Assembly (NCBI GenBank): GCA_009926625.1
Contig: RFON01000002.1
Coordinates: 1 to 64,000 of the forward strand
Source: Planctomycetota bacterium
Lineage (GTDB): Bacteria > Planctomycetota > Phycisphaerae > Phycisphaerales > SM1A02
Direction: 5' to 3'
DNA: 64,000 nt
The position numbers were made by a program, and so were the translations under genes. Of the stretch, positions 1 through 11,533 are shown piece after piece. Within the stretch, counting starts at the first letter, position 1; each line of letters opens with the position of its first letter. The notes beneath the pieces are model-generated. The model ran no database searches, was not told the DNA's origin, and saw nothing but the letters and a program-made list of their open reading frames with translations.

Positions 1-1
1 G

Positions 2-871
2 AAGCGGCGCGGAGGCGACACGCGCACGATGGGGCTCTACGGGCAGGAGCTCATCACGATCACCGCGGCCATCGCCAGGATGAACCTTGTCCTTCATGGC
101 GTATCTGACTTCAAGGTGGCATCTGGCAACACGCTCGGCACGCCCGCCTTCGTCGAGGGCGATCGGCTTCGCACGTTCGACGTGGTCTTGGCCAACCCGC
201 CCTACTCCATCAAGAAATGGAACCGCGACGGGTGGGCCAGCGACCCATGGGGGCGGAACTTCCTCGGGACGCCTCCGCAGGGCCGAGCGGACTACGCGTT
301 CTTCCAGCACATCCTCCGAAGCATGGATCCGAAGACGGGCCGGTGTGCGGTGCTGTTCCCACACGGCGTGCTCTTTCGAAACGAGGAAGAGGAGATGCGG
401 CGAAAGCTCGTCGAGAGCGACCTCATCGAGTGCGTGCTCGGCCTCGGGCCAGGCCTCTTCTACAACTCGCCAATGGAGGCGTGCGTGGTCTTCTGCCGCA
501 GCCGGAAATCGAAGTATCGGAAGCGCAAGATCCTGTTCATCGACGCGGTCGAAGAGATCGCCCGAGAGCGGGCGCAGAGCTTCCTGAAGCCCGAGCATCA
601 GAAGCGAATCGCAGATGCCTATGCCGCATTCGAGTCTGTTCCGGGGCTTGCTGAGGCCGTGCCTCTAGAGCAGGTTCTTGCGAACGACGGCAAGCTCTCG
701 CTGCCCCTATACGTCAAGCGCGCTCGCTCGGCCGAGGCTGCGAATAGCGATGGCAGCCTTGCGTCGGCGTGGGCGTCATTTGAATCGAGTGGTCAGGAGT
801 TCTGGTCGCAGATGGATGAGCTGATCGAGTCGCTGGACGGCGTGCTGGCAGAGGAGGTGCCGCATGACTGA
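2..871 (+). CDS. hsdM: Type I restriction-modification methyltransferase subunit HsdM (5' end outside window)
   Basis: Adenine-N6 DNA methyltransferase subunit of a type I restriction-modification enzyme; it modifies host sites and is needed for the M2S and R2M2S complexes. The frame is open from base 2, so the real start lies upstream and only the C-terminal 289 residues are visible. The catalytic NPPY motif (codons 65-68 of the fragment) is followed by a typical HsdM tail. The SAM-binding FxGxG motif must lie outside the window. It overlaps hsdS by 8 nt, so translation is probably coupled. First gene of an hsdM-hsdS-hsdR run. Confidence 0.93.
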   Translation, partial: KRRGGDTRTMGLYGQELITITAAIARMNLVLHGVSDFKVASGNTLGTPAFVEGDRLRTFDVVLANPPYSIKKWNRDGWASDPWGRNFLGTPPQGRADYAFFQHILRSMDPKTGRCAVLFPHGVLFRNEEEEMRRKLVESDLIECVLGLGPGLFYNSPMEACVVFCRSRKSKYRKRKILFIDAVEEIARERAQSFLKPEHQKRIADAYAAFESVPGLAEAVPLEQVLANDGKLSLPLYVKRARSAEAANSDGSLASAWASFESSGQEFWSQMDELIESLDGVLAEEVPHD

Positions 872-2042
872 CACCACGAAGCCGGCGAGGAAGTCGTGGA
901 CCAAGGTTGCATTTGGCGATGTCGTTCAGCTCGCCCGAGAGCGATCCTCAGACCCTGAAGCTGACGGTCACGAGCGTTTCATCGGCCTCGAGCACATCGA
1001 CCCCGGCGACCTCCGTGTGCGTCGCTGGGGGAACATTGCCGACGGCGTCACGTTCACGAACGTGTTCAAGCCTGGTCAGGTGCTCTTCGGAAAGCGGCGC
1101 GCCTACCAGCGGAAGGTGGCAGTAGCCGACTTCGGCGGAGTGTGCTCGAGCGATATCTATGTGCTTGAGCCAAAGGGTGAGGACCTGCTCCCGGAGTTGT
1201 TGCCGTTCATCTGCCAGACCGACGCGTTCTTTGAGCATGCGGTTGGTACGTCCGCCGGATCGCTCTCGCCGCGCACGAATTGGGACAGCCTCGCGACCTT
1301 CGAGTTCGCCCTGCCGCCGATCGAGGAGCAGCGGAGGTCGATGGCTGTGCTTGATGCGGGCTTGGCCTTGGAATACCGGATGCAGTCAGCCGCCGAAGGC
1401 GCACGGCGCATGCAAGCTGCATTGTTTGAACACATGACAGACCCGCGTGAGGTTGAGCTGGTGGAGCTCGGCGCGCTATTGACTGAAGCTCCCAGAAATG
1501 GATGCTCTGCTCAGCCCGCCTCGGTGCCGACTGGTCATTGGGTACTCGCTCTGAGCGCCATTACACCCTGGGGCTATCGCCCTGGCGAAGTCAAACCCGT
1601 GGAGCCGACGCAGCCGATGATGGCCGCAAAGATTTCGCGCGGTGAGTTGTTCATCTCGCGGTCGAACACCCGTGACCGTGTCGGTCTTCCGATGATTTTC
1701 GAGGAAGAGCGCGATGATGTGTCCTATCCCGACACCATGATGCGACTGCGATTTGATCTTGACCGTGTCGACCTTCGCTTCATGGAGTGTGCGCTGCGTA
1801 GCCGACGGTGCCGCGAGCAGATTGAGAGCTTGGCTGCAGGGACGAGTGCGAGCATGAAGAAGATCAGCGGTGCCAATCTGCGCCGAGTGCGTGTTCCACT
1901 TCCGTCGCTAGATGTCCAGTGTCGTTTCAATTCGGCGTCCAGTCTCTGCCGTAGTGGCCTTGAGATGATTACTGCTCGAGCTGTTGCGGCAAGGCAGGTC
2001 ATGTCTGCAGTGATGAATCAAATGGCTGCGCGAGGACGCTAG
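864..2042 (+). CDS. hsdS: Type I restriction-modification specificity subunit HsdS
   Basis: DNA-recognition subunit of the type I enzyme, 392 aa, the usual size. It shows two target-recognition domains in tandem: the first ends near residue 150 with the LPPIEEQR conserved-region signature followed by a helix, and the second ends with the matching VRVPLPSLDVQ segment near residue 350. The two halves differ strongly, as expected for a bipartite target. The start ATG lies inside the end of hsdM, and hsdR begins 2 nt after the stop. The recognition sequence cannot be read from the protein. Confidence 0.92.
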   Translation: MTDTTKPARKSWTKVAFGDVVQLARERSSDPEADGHERFIGLEHIDPGDLRVRRWGNIADGVTFTNVFKPGQVLFGKRRAYQRKVAVADFGGVCSSDIYVLEPKGEDLLPELLPFICQTDAFFEHAVGTSAGSLSPRTNWDSLATFEFALPPIEEQRRSMAVLDAGLALEYRMQSAAEGARRMQAALFEHMTDPREVELVELGALLTEAPRNGCSAQPASVPTGHWVLALSAITPWGYRPGEVKPVEPTQPMMAAKISRGELFISRSNTRDRVGLPMIFEEERDDVSYPDTMMRLRFDLDRVDLRFMECALRSRRCREQIESLAAGTSASMKKISGANLRRVRVPLPSLDVQCRFNSASSLCRSGLEMITARAVAARQVMSAVMNQMAARGR

Positions 2043-2044
2043 AC

Positions 2045-5011
2045 GTGAGCTTCACCGAATCCAACACCGTCGAAGCCTTCATCCGCGACCTCCTCTGTGG
2101 GGGTGTCACGCACCACACGGCTTGTGGCCCGGGGCTTGCTCGCCGCAACGGCAAGATCTCAGGCCTCGGCTGGCACTTCATTGCACCTGGCCACTTTGCG
2201 CGCCAGTCGCACGAGGTGCTCGATGAGACCGCGCTTCGCGAAGCTCTAATCCGACTCAACCCATCGATTGCCTCGCAGCAAGATCGCGTCGATGAGGTGC
2301 TGCACAAGCTTCGCGCCATCATCATGACCGTGCGCGAGCCGGGCCTCGTGAAGGCCAACGAAGAGTTCGCGGCATGGATCCTGGGCGAGCGGTCGATGCC
2401 GTTCGGCCAGAACGGGGAACACGTCACCATCCGCCTCATCGACTTCGACGACATCGAGCGCAACCAGTTCGTCGCGACGCAGCAATTCACGATTCGCGCT
2501 GGCAAGACTGAGAAGCGCGCCGACCTCGTGCTCTTCGTGAATGGCATGCCTTTGGTGCTGATCGAAGCGAAGACCCCGGTCCGGTCGAGCGAGAGCTGGG
2601 TCGACGGCGCCGTCCAGGTGCACGACGACTACGAGCAGAACGTCCCCGAGCTGTTCGTGCCGAACGTCTTCTCCGTGGCCACCGAGGGCAAGGAGTACCG
2701 GTACGGCTCGGTGCGCATGCCGATCGACATGTGGGGGCCGTGGCGCCTCGAGGACGATGAGTCGCTCCCCTCGATGGAGCAGGTCCAGAAGGCCGTGACC
2801 TCCATGCTCCGTCCGGCCGTGGTTCTGGACATGCTGGCCAACTTCACGGCCTATGCGACGCACAAGGGCAAGCACCGCGTGAAGGTGATCGCCCGCTACC
2901 AGCAGGTCGAGGGTGTCAACAAGATCATCGAGCGTGTCGTGGCCGGTCAGCCGCGCAAGGGTCTCCTCTGGCACTTCCAGGGCTCGGGCAAGTCGCTCCT
3001 CATGCTCTTTGCCGCCCGCAAGCTTCGGCAGCACCCGGCGCTACGCAATCCGACCGTGCTGGTGGTGGTCGACCGCATCGACCTCGACAGTCAGATCAGT
3101 GGCACCTTCTACGCCGCCGACATGGCCAACCTTGTCCGCACCGAGAGCCGGAAGGAGCTTGAGGATCTGCTCACGAAGGACGTGCGCAAGGTGGTCATCA
3201 CCACCATCCACAAGTTCGCCGAGGCAGCCGGGGTTCTCAACGCGCGCGACAACGTCATCGTCATGGTCGACGAAGCCCATCGCACGCAGGAGGGCGACCT
3301 TGGACGCAAGATGCGTGATGCGCTCCCCAAGGCGTTCCTCTTCGGCCTGACCGGTACGCCGATCAACCGGGCGGATCGGAACACCTTCTACGCCTTCGGC
3401 GCCGAGGAGGACAAGAACGGCTACATGAGCCGGTACGGCCTCGAGGACTCGCTCCGCGACGGAGCGACGAAGCCCCTGCACTTCGAGCCGCGGCTGGTGA
3501 ACCTGCACATCGACCAAGCGGCGATCGAGGCGGCGTACCAAGAGCTCACCGCAGGCCTCACCGAGGAGGACAAGGACAAGCTCGGCAAGGCGGCGGCCAA
3601 GATGGCTGTGCTCGTGAAGTCGCCCGAGCGCATCCAGGCGATCTGTGCGGACATCGCGCAGCACTTCAAGGACAAGGTGGCCCCGAACGGCTTCGGCGCG
3701 CAGGTCGTCGTCTTCGACCGCGAGAGCTGCGTTCTCTACAAGCAGGAGCTCGACAAGCACCTTCCGCCGGAAGCCTCGGACATCGTCATGTCGGTGAACA
3801 GCGGCGAACCGGAGTACGCGGCCTACAAGCGCGACCGAGACGCCGAGGAGAAGCTGCTCGACCGGTTCCGCGACCCGAAGGATCCGCTCAAGGTGATCAT
3901 CGTGACCTCGAAGCTGCTCACTGGCTTCGACGCGCCGATCCTTCAGGCGATGTACCTCGACAAGCCGCTCCGCGACCACACGCTGCTGCAGGCGATCTGC
4001 CGCGCGAACCGTCCGTACGGGGAGGGCAAGTCCCACGGCCTCATCGTCGACTACTTGGGAGTGTTCGACGATGTCGCGCAGGCGCTCCAGTTCGACGAAG
4101 AGGGCGTCCGCAAGGCCGTCTCGAACATCATCGAGTTGACCAAGGCGCTCCCGGGCGCGATGCAGAAGTGCCTGGCCTACTTCGCGGGCTGCGACCGCAC
4201 GCTGGAGGGATACGAGGGGCTGATCGCTGCGCAGCAGTGCGTCCCGAACAACGAGTCGAGGGACGCGTTCGCGGCCGACTTCAGCGTGCTGTCCCGCATC
4301 TGGGAGGCGCTGTCGCCCGACCCGGCCCTGACGCCGCACGAGAAGGACTACCGCTGGCTCAGCCACATCTACGAGTCATTGAAGCCGTCCACCGGCACGG
4401 GCCGCCTTCTTTGGCACCGGCTGGGGGCCAAGACCATCGAGCTCATCCATCAGAACGTTCACGTCGGTGGCGTCCGCGATGACCTCGACACGCTGGTACT
4501 GGACGCAGACCTGTTGGAGACCGTGCTCGGGGGAGCCGATCCCGGCAAGAAGGCTCGCGAGATCACGATCAAGCTGACGGCTCGACTGCGGAAGCACGCG
4601 GGCAACCCAAAGTATAAGGCGCTCGCGGAGCGGCTTGAGGACCTGAAGAATCGCCACGAGCACGGAAACCTGGCGAGCATCGACTTCTTGAAGGAGCTGC
4701 TTGAGCTTGCCAAGGACGTGGTGCGGATGGAGCGGGAGACCCCCCCGGAAGAGGAGATCGACCGCGGCAAGGCGGCCCTCACCCAGCTCTTCGAGGAAGC
4801 CAAGAACGGCGAGACGCCGGTGATGGTGCAGCGAGTCGTCGATGACATCGACGAGATCGTGCGAGCGGTGCGCTTCGACGGCTGGCAGAACACGCACGCG
4901 GGCGAGCGCGAGGTGAAGCAGGCGCTCCGCAAGACGCTGTTCAAGTACAAGCTTCACCAGGATGCGGCGCTCTTCGAGAAGGCGTATGGGTACATCCGGG
5001 AGTACTACTGA
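2045..5011 (+). CDS. hsdR: Type I restriction endonuclease/translocase subunit HsdR
   Basis: Motor and nuclease subunit of the type I enzyme, 988 aa. The N-terminus has a PD-(D/E)xK nuclease with D160 and the E174-A-K176 pair. The SF2 helicase core follows: Walker A GSGKS (313-317), DEAH box (409-412), LTGTP, and motif VI-like QAICRANRPY. A long helical C-terminal region presumably docks HsdM. The start is GTG, 2 nt after the hsdS stop. All catalytic motifs look intact, so the system is probably functional if the missing 5' part of hsdM is sound. Confidence 0.95.
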   Translation: MSFTESNTVEAFIRDLLCGGVTHHTACGPGLARRNGKISGLGWHFIAPGHFARQSHEVLDETALREALIRLNPSIASQQDRVDEVLHKLRAIIMTVREPGLVKANEEFAAWILGERSMPFGQNGEHVTIRLIDFDDIERNQFVATQQFTIRAGKTEKRADLVLFVNGMPLVLIEAKTPVRSSESWVDGAVQVHDDYEQNVPELFVPNVFSVATEGKEYRYGSVRMPIDMWGPWRLEDDESLPSMEQVQKAVTSMLRPAVVLDMLANFTAYATHKGKHRVKVIARYQQVEGVNKIIERVVAGQPRKGLLWHFQGSGKSLLMLFAARKLRQHPALRNPTVLVVVDRIDLDSQISGTFYAADMANLVRTESRKELEDLLTKDVRKVVITTIHKFAEAAGVLNARDNVIVMVDEAHRTQEGDLGRKMRDALPKAFLFGLTGTPINRADRNTFYAFGAEEDKNGYMSRYGLEDSLRDGATKPLHFEPRLVNLHIDQAAIEAAYQELTAGLTEEDKDKLGKAAAKMAVLVKSPERIQAICADIAQHFKDKVAPNGFGAQVVVFDRESCVLYKQELDKHLPPEASDIVMSVNSGEPEYAAYKRDRDAEEKLLDRFRDPKDPLKVIIVTSKLLTGFDAPILQAMYLDKPLRDHTLLQAICRANRPYGEGKSHGLIVDYLGVFDDVAQALQFDEEGVRKAVSNIIELTKALPGAMQKCLAYFAGCDRTLEGYEGLIAAQQCVPNNESRDAFAADFSVLSRIWEALSPDPALTPHEKDYRWLSHIYESLKPSTGTGRLLWHRLGAKTIELIHQNVHVGGVRDDLDTLVLDADLLETVLGGADPGKKAREITIKLTARLRKHAGNPKYKALAERLEDLKNRHEHGNLASIDFLKELLELAKDVVRMERETPPEEEIDRGKAALTQLFEEAKNGETPVMVQRVVDDIDEIVRAVRFDGWQNTHAGEREVKQALRKTLFKYKLHQDAALFEKAYGYIREYY

Positions 5012-5057
5012 TCGATGTCCGTCCTGAAGGAAGCCAACACAGAAGGCAGGTCATGAA

Positions 5058-6773
5058 ATGGCGAAGGCGGAAGCAACGGTTGATGAGTTGGTCGGCATGA
5101 TCGAGCGCGGGGAGTTGCGCCTGCCTGAGATGCAGCGTCGATACGTGTGGCGATCTACTCGCGTCCGTGATCTACTTGATTCTCTCTACCGGGGATACCC
5201 GTCGGGAGCCATCCTGCTTTGGGAGACCGATGAAGCTGTGCCACTCCAGGACATGGCCGTCCCTCAGCAGTCCAATCCGTACAAGAGCACGCGATTGCTG
5301 CTCGACGGCCAGCAGCGCCTGACGTCACTCTCGGCGGTCATTCGCGGCGAGCCTGTCAAGGTTAGGGGGCGCAAGCGACCGGTCGAGCTTCTGTTCAACC
5401 TCGAGCATCCCGATCACCTCGCGATGGTTACTGAGGTGGACGAGGACGGGTCGGACGATGACGAAGACGACGAACTTTTGCTTGACGACGCCGATGACGA
5501 AGCTGATTCGAGCGATGATGAGCTCCAGCGCCGGTTTCAGCGGATGACGTTCGTGGTGTCCAGCCGCAAGCTCGAGCAAATGCCGACTTGGGTGAAGGTG
5601 ACCGACGTCTTCAAGATGGACGAGGATGCGCCGTTCCTGGAGCGGGCGGGTATCGAAAAGGTCAGCGACCCGCGTTTCAAGAAGTACAGCCAGCGACTTG
5701 CACGGCTCCGAGGCATCAAGAAGTACGTCTATCGCATGGATGTCCTCGAGCGTTCGCTGTCGTATGAGGAAGTGGCTGAGATATTCGTGCGCGTGAACTC
5801 ATTGGGAGCCAAGCTTCGGAGTTCGGATCTTGCGCTTGCCCAGATCACTGCGAAGTGGAAGAACTCGCTCAAGACCTTTGAGGGCTTCCAGGAGCAGTGT
5901 GCCAAGAAGGGGTTCGAGCTCGACCTCGGATTGCACCTGAAGGCGCTCGTCTCTTTCTCGACGGGCCAGTCGAGGTTCCTCACGGTGGGCAACCTGCCCG
6001 TCGATGAACTAAAGACAGGCTGGTCAAGTGCTTGTCGCGGGATGGAGTTCGCCCTCAACTTCGTGAAGAGCAATGCGGGAATCGATAGTCCGGCGCTGCT
6101 CTCGTCCACATTCATCCTGATTACGGTGGGGTACTTCGGGCACCAACGCGGCTACGCGATCTCCGCCGATGAAGCGAGGCAGCTGCGTCATTGGCTACTT
6201 CTCGCGAACGCCAAGGGGCGTTACTCGCGCGGATCCAGCGAGACGATCCTCGACCAAGATCTCGCGGTGCTTCGGAACGATGGGACCGTCAGCGATCTCA
6301 TCGATCGGCTCCGGCAGCAGGTCGGACGATTGGACATCGTTCCGGACGAGCTCGAGGGGCGCAATCAGAGAAGTTCGCTCTTCAAGACGATGTTCCTGGC
6401 ATTCCGTGACTCCGGGGCGAAGGACTGGAAGTCCCAAGTCGCGATCGCTCTTGATCACTCGGGTTCACAGCATCGGCTTCAGTTCCACCACCTGTTTGCG
6501 AAGGCGCTCCTCAAGACCGCATTCACGCCGCGCGAAACAGACGACATCGCCAATCTGTGCTTCATTGCGGGGAAGACGAACCGGCAGATCAGCGACAAGC
6601 CTCCTTCGGAGTACTTACCGTCGGTTCTCAGCGACTCCGGCCGGGCTGCCTTCGACGCACAGTGCATTCCCACGGATGAATCAGTGCTTCGGGTTGAGTG
6701 CTATCGGCAGTTCCTGCAGCAGCGCAGAGAGCTCATCGCGAAACGACTGAACGAGTTCCTCGGCGTGGCCTGA
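5058..6773 (+). CDS. DUF262 / HNH-type (DUF1524-like) protein, copy 1
   Basis: 571 aa. The N-terminal DUF262 domain (ParB-like fold) carries the DGQQR motif at residues 83-87, after the LPEMQRRYVW segment typical of the family. The C-terminal part resembles an HNH/DUF1524 nuclease: H477-H478, then N499 and N508 and a DKPP segment. Proteins of this architecture include GmrSD-type and related anti-phage nucleases that act on modified DNA; that role here is inferred from family and from the adjacent hsdMSR genes. Unusual is an almost wholly Asp/Glu stretch at residues 127-155. It lies 46 nt after hsdR on the same strand, and its 3' end overlaps the convergent HTH gene by 41 nt. Confidence 0.85.
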   Translation: MAKAEATVDELVGMIERGELRLPEMQRRYVWRSTRVRDLLDSLYRGYPSGAILLWETDEAVPLQDMAVPQQSNPYKSTRLLLDGQQRLTSLSAVIRGEPVKVRGRKRPVELLFNLEHPDHLAMVTEVDEDGSDDDEDDELLLDDADDEADSSDDELQRRFQRMTFVVSSRKLEQMPTWVKVTDVFKMDEDAPFLERAGIEKVSDPRFKKYSQRLARLRGIKKYVYRMDVLERSLSYEEVAEIFVRVNSLGAKLRSSDLALAQITAKWKNSLKTFEGFQEQCAKKGFELDLGLHLKALVSFSTGQSRFLTVGNLPVDELKTGWSSACRGMEFALNFVKSNAGIDSPALLSSTFILITVGYFGHQRGYAISADEARQLRHWLLLANAKGRYSRGSSETILDQDLAVLRNDGTVSDLIDRLRQQVGRLDIVPDELEGRNQRSSLFKTMFLAFRDSGAKDWKSQVAIALDHSGSQHRLQFHHLFAKALLKTAFTPRETDDIANLCFIAGKTNRQISDKPPSEYLPSVLSDSGRAAFDAQCIPTDESVLRVECYRQFLQQRRELIAKRLNEFLGVA

Positions 6774-7229
6774 CGAGAGGTGCGTCGCCTTCGTGAATCG
6801 GGCGTCGCTCCGAGCGGCGCAGTTTCTTCCATACGGCGCGCTGGCCACTCCAAGCAGTGGTTGCCGCAATCCGACGCAGATCTCGCTCGGTGATCGAATC
6901 ACCGCGTGCGGTAACGGGGCCAAGATGGAGCAGCGCCTCCTGGATGTCCGGCGCGAGGTGAAGCAGGTTCATGATCTGCGTCATCCGCGGCTGGGTCACG
7001 TGGGCCAGCCGGGCGAGCTCCGTCAGGTCCGTCAGGTTCGGCACCGTCCCGTCCCTCAGCAGCCCGTCGAACCGGATCGCCAGGGCCATCAGGACGGAGA
7101 TCCGCGGCACGCGGCCCACGTCGCCCACAGCGGGCTCCGCCGGTGCCGGACCGCCAGTCGCCCGTCCCCGCTGCGGGGCCGCCACGTGGCGCCCCCTCGC
7201 CCCGAGGTCCAGCTTGCGCACCACCTTCG

Positions 7230-7233
<4 letters not shown>
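6733..7233 (-). CDS. HTH (ParB/KorB-like) protein of the recombinase cassette
   Basis: 166 aa, last gene of the four-gene recombinase cassette. A helix-turn-helix of the kind seen in ParB/KorB proteins is visible in the middle (LARLAHVTQPRMTQIMNLLHL, then a helix following LAPDIQEALL), so it probably binds DNA. The segment after it (ITERDLRRIA) resembles proteins encoded after DUF2924-linked recombinases in other bacteria, from memory. Its ATG overlaps the recombinase stop by 4 nt (ATGA). Its 3' end runs 41 nt into the end of the convergent DUF262 gene, so the extreme C-terminus may be sequence captured at the junction. A role in recombination directionality or autoregulation is speculation. 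Confidence 0.72.
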
Positions 7234-8800
<1,567 letters not shown>

Positions 8801-8804
<4 letters not shown>

Positions 8805-9340
8805 CGCTGGCCTCCCGCCCGGTCGAGGCGGAAGAAGCGGAAGCCGTTCATGTGCTGGCCGGTCACGCGCTTCGCCACCGCCGTGAGGGTCGGGAAGCGC
8901 TCGCCGTCGAGCTCGAAGCCCTCCTCGGCTGGCAGCACGCGCACGCGGATGGTGCGGTGCTTGTAGTCGCGCACGATCGTCGAGCCCGGCGGGGGCACGC
9001 GCGGGTCCTCGTGTCGGCCGCGGCTGGCGAGCCTCGGCGTGAGCCGCACGGTCGTGCGCGGCGGGGCCACGGTGGCCCGTGGCGCCATCACGCGCACCTC
9101 GGCGTCGTCTGCGAGCTCGGCGGCGCGCCTCCTGGCCCGCTCGCTGAGGTCGCCCTCGGCGTTGGCCTGCAGGCGCCACGCGATCTTTCGGATCAAGTAG
9201 GCGCGGTGCCGCGTGCGGCACTCGCGGCGGTGGAGTCGCTCGTATTCGTCGGCCAGCTCGCCGGTGGTCATCCGGTCGAGGGCGCGGATGCGCTCCTCGA
9301 TCCCGGCCTCGTCGGCCGCCGCTTCCTTCTTCTCAGGCAT
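8801..9340 (-). CDS. DUF2924 family protein
   Basis: 179 aa, rich in Arg and Glu. The N-terminal half is a charged helical region (IEERIRALDRMTTGELADEY, then RRECRTRHRAYLIRKIAWRLQ); the C-terminal half has a small beta-rich part (IVRDYKHRTIRVRVLPAEEGFELDGERF) ending in MNGFRFF. This pattern matches DUF2924, commonly encoded just before serine recombinases. Function is unknown; an accessory DNA-binding or recombination-directing role is a guess from position. It overlaps the upstream small gene by 8 nt and the recombinase by 4 nt. Confidence 0.85.
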
Positions 9341-9611
9341 GGGTGTCTCCGTCGGGGTTCATCTCGTGCGTGCCACCATCGGCGGCGTGGCACACAGTGA
9401 GCCTCAGGTCGGGCGAGAGATCAAGGCATGCAGGCGCAGATACCGCGTGGATCTCTCTTGAAAGAGACCCGTCCGTGCGATGCTCGATGATGGCACCGCG
9501 GAGCCCGCGGGCGAGGATGCACGCGAGTTCGGCGCGCCGCTCGTCGGCGCTCATGCGGCCCGGGTCGCGCCCGTCGTCCGGTTCGATGTCGTCGTGGTCG
9601 TTCATGGTCAT
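9333..9611 (-). CDS. Small conserved ORF heading the recombinase cassette
   Basis: About 92 aa from the ATG at 9611; a second in-frame ATG lies at 9605, and the frame stays open to 9755. The recognisable part is an acidic N-terminus followed by RMSADERRAELACILARGL, a helical segment I associate with small proteins encoded ahead of DUF2924 genes. The stop overlaps the DUF2924 start by 8 nt, supporting a real coupled gene. The start codon sits in the arm of a strong hairpin (9609-9647). Function unknown. Confidence 0.62.
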   Translation of the reverse strand: MTMNDHDDIEPDDGRDPGRMSADERRAELACILARGLRGAIIEHRTDGSLSREIHAVSAPACLDLSPDLRLTVCHAADGGTHEMNPDGDTHA

Positions 9612-9647
9612 CACGGAGACCCCGCGAAGCGAGGTCCCTCCGTGATG
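9609..9647 (-). promoter_or_regulatory. Strong hairpin covering the start of the cassette's first gene
   Basis: Perfect 10-bp inverted repeat (catcacggag at 9609-9618, its complement at 9638-9647). An inner stem of 3+3 bp interrupted by one mismatch closes a GAA loop at 9626-9628. On the minus-strand transcript the ATG at 9611 is the last base triplet of the structure, and a GGAGGGA purine run lies in the opposite arm. It could hold down translation of the cassette or be a recombinase site; the sequence cannot tell these apart. Confidence 0.55.
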
Positions 9648-9696
9648 AGTTATGACGTTTTCGGGCGGGTGCTCCGGAGAATCCCGCCGGTCGTCC

Positions 9697-9719
9697 CTAG
9701 CGCCGAAGTAAAGCGCTAG
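9697..9719 (-). terminator. Hairpin 3' of the second DUF262 gene
   Basis: Inverted repeat ctagcgc (9697-9703) and gcgctag (9713-9719) with a 9-nt loop, 18 nt past the stop of the minus-strand DUF262 gene. No T-run follows on the minus strand, so it is at best a weak or factor-dependent terminator, or a 3' stability element. Confidence 0.35.
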
Positions 9720-9736
9720 AGGGGGAGCACACTTCG

Positions 9737-11533
9737 CTACAGGGTTTCGAACCACGCCTTTGTCTTGAGCGCCATGAGCCTGCGCCGCTCTTCAAGGAAC
9801 TCCTCATAGTCAGGGATGGAGCCGTCGAGCATGGATTCCGGCACACAGCTGGCACGCAGATTGGCACGCAAGTCGGCCTCGTTGGTGATGCCGCCGTACC
9901 GCTTCTTTCCACCATTCACCTGCTCAGCGAGTTCTCCGAAGTACCGCTCCGGCGGCTTGTCGCCGATCGCGATGTTGATCTCGCTCTGCGCCAGCACGAA
10001 GTTCGCAATCTGGTTGTATCGACCTCGCGAGAGTCCCTGCGTTTGGAGGTGCTTCTTGGGATAGACATGGTGGACGTCACTCCGATTCGTGAGCAGATCG
10101 AGCACCGTAATGTCGCGAGATAGGAAGCCCTTGTCGCCCAGTTTCACTTGGGCCGCCTGGTAGGCCAGGAAGTAGGGGCTGTTGGACGACGACGTGTCCA
10201 TGAGCTGTGGCAGCATCCCTGTCCAGAAGCTCTCTGGCAGCTCGCTTTCGATCACTGCATCGGCATAGTTTGCGAGCCCGCGAGCTGCGACCTGCCGGAT
10301 GTCGAGGTCGAAAGCCGTCTCCGGGCTTCCGGTGTACCGGCCGCGGAGGATCGACATCGCATACCAGCGTCGAACCAGCCGCTCAAGATCAGCAGCGGGC
10401 ATGCCTTCCGCACGCCCGCGGAGGTAGAGGATGTATGCAAAGTTGACCGCGTTCCGCCCGCCGATGAGGGCGCTCGTCACAAACCCGCCCGAACGCAAGA
10501 TCATCGTGATGCGGTCGAAATGCGTCTTGTTGATGAACGCCAGGACGCCTTGCTTCAGCTTTCCAAAGGACTCCTCGGCGATGGCCTCCTCGAACTGCTT
10601 GGTTTCGAAGTTTCGACCAGAGAGGAGCGCCACGAGGTCCTGCAGCTTGCCGCGACCGAACTCCGAAGTGAACGCAACACGCAACATGTCTGTGTACGTC
10701 GGGTCGTAGATGTCGTCGTTCACATCCTTGAGCCACCGCATCTGAGGCAAGAATTCTGATGCCGCAAAAGTCTTGTCGCCCTTCTCGATGCGCGCCAGGA
10801 ACTCGGGGGCCACAGCGAGGTGACAGAAGTACTCGATCGCCTTCCGCAGTAGGTTTCCGCCGTAACTCTCGTTGACGGCGATCTTCGACATCGCGAAGTC
10901 GGCCTGCGAAAGCTCGGTGCCAGCCGAGTTGACACGGATAAAGATCTCGGTGACGGTTTCGATGTCGAGGTCGTCTGCCAGCTCGATGATGCCGACATGG
11001 TTGTTGATGATCTTGCGAAGCCGCTCAAGGACGCGAGAGACGCGCTTGCGGTCTGCGCCAGGATTGCGTTCCGTGTAATGGTCCGTCAACTCGGTGAGGC
11101 TGGCGTCTGGCGCGAAAACGGCGGCGACGTCCTCGATCCACGCCACATCCTTCTTGATGGCTGGATTAGCAACTTCGAACCGTTCTTCTTGCGGGTGGAA
11201 GGCAATGCGAATTCGGACCGTCTCGTAGTCCTTGGTAAGAACCTCTTCGCCGAGCAGCGCAGCCATCAGCGCGGTGACCCGCTGCTGTCCATCGATCAGG
11301 ATGCGCTTGCCAGCCGATGAGGTGCCGTCCTTCAGCTTGACCGTCGGATTGCGCCACGCGATCAAGTATCCGACGGGGTAGCCCTGATAGAGGGAGTCGA
11401 GCAGGTTGCGGACCTTCGTCGCCTCCCAGACAAATGGGCGCTGGATCTCAGGGATCGCGATTTCGCGCGACTTCACCCAAGTCAGGAGTGTTTCGATCGG
11501 GTGCGGGGTGACGGAGTAGCGCTGCGTGGACAT
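9737..11533 (-). CDS. DUF262 / HNH-type (DUF1524) protein, copy 2
   Basis: 598 aa with the same architecture as the copy at 5058 but clearly diverged. DUF262 motifs are [10 protein letters not shown] and DGQQR (81-85). The C-terminal HNH-type nuclease has H488-H489 in DVHHVYPK, then an asparagine-rich segment and GDKPPERY, cleaner than in copy 1. It lacks copy 1's acidic insert. The family includes GmrSD-type and related anti-phage nucleases, so a defence role is likely but inferred. It lies on the same strand as, and 125 nt upstream of, the recombinase cassette. Upstream lie the inverted-repeat region and the initiator tRNA. Confidence 0.86.
   Translation of the reverse strand: MSTQRYSVTPHPIETLLTWVKSREIAIPEIQRPFVWEATKVRNLLDSLYQGYPVGYLIAWRNPTVKLKDGTSSAGKRILIDGQQRVTALMAALLGEEVLTKDYETVRIRIAFHPQEERFEVANPAIKKDVAWIEDVAAVFAPDASLTELTDHYTERNPGADRKRVSRVLERLRKIINNHVGIIELADDLDIETVTEIFIRVNSAGTELSQADFAMSKIAVNESYGGNLLRKAIEYFCHLAVAPEFLARIEKGDKTFAASEFLPQMRWLKDVNDDIYDPTYTDMLRVAFTSEFGRGKLQDLVALLSGRNFETKQFEEAIAEESFGKLKQGVLAFINKTHFDRITMILRSGGFVTSALIGGRNAVNFAYILYLRGRAEGMPAADLERLVRRWYAMSILRGRYTGSPETAFDLDIRQVAARGLANYADAVIESELPESFWTGMLPQLMDTSSSNSPYFLAYQAAQVKLGDKGFLSRDITVLDLLTNRSDVHHVYPKKHLQTQGLSRGRYNQIANFVLAQSEINIAIGDKPPERYFGELAEQVNGGKKRYGGITNEADLRANLRASCVPESMLDGSIPDYEEFLEERRRLMALKTKAWFETL

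Noticed and set aside
8805-9221. N-terminal extension of the recombinase
   Set aside because: Overlaps DUF2924 in another frame and lacks homology; GTG at 8804 gives the standard 4-nt coupling.
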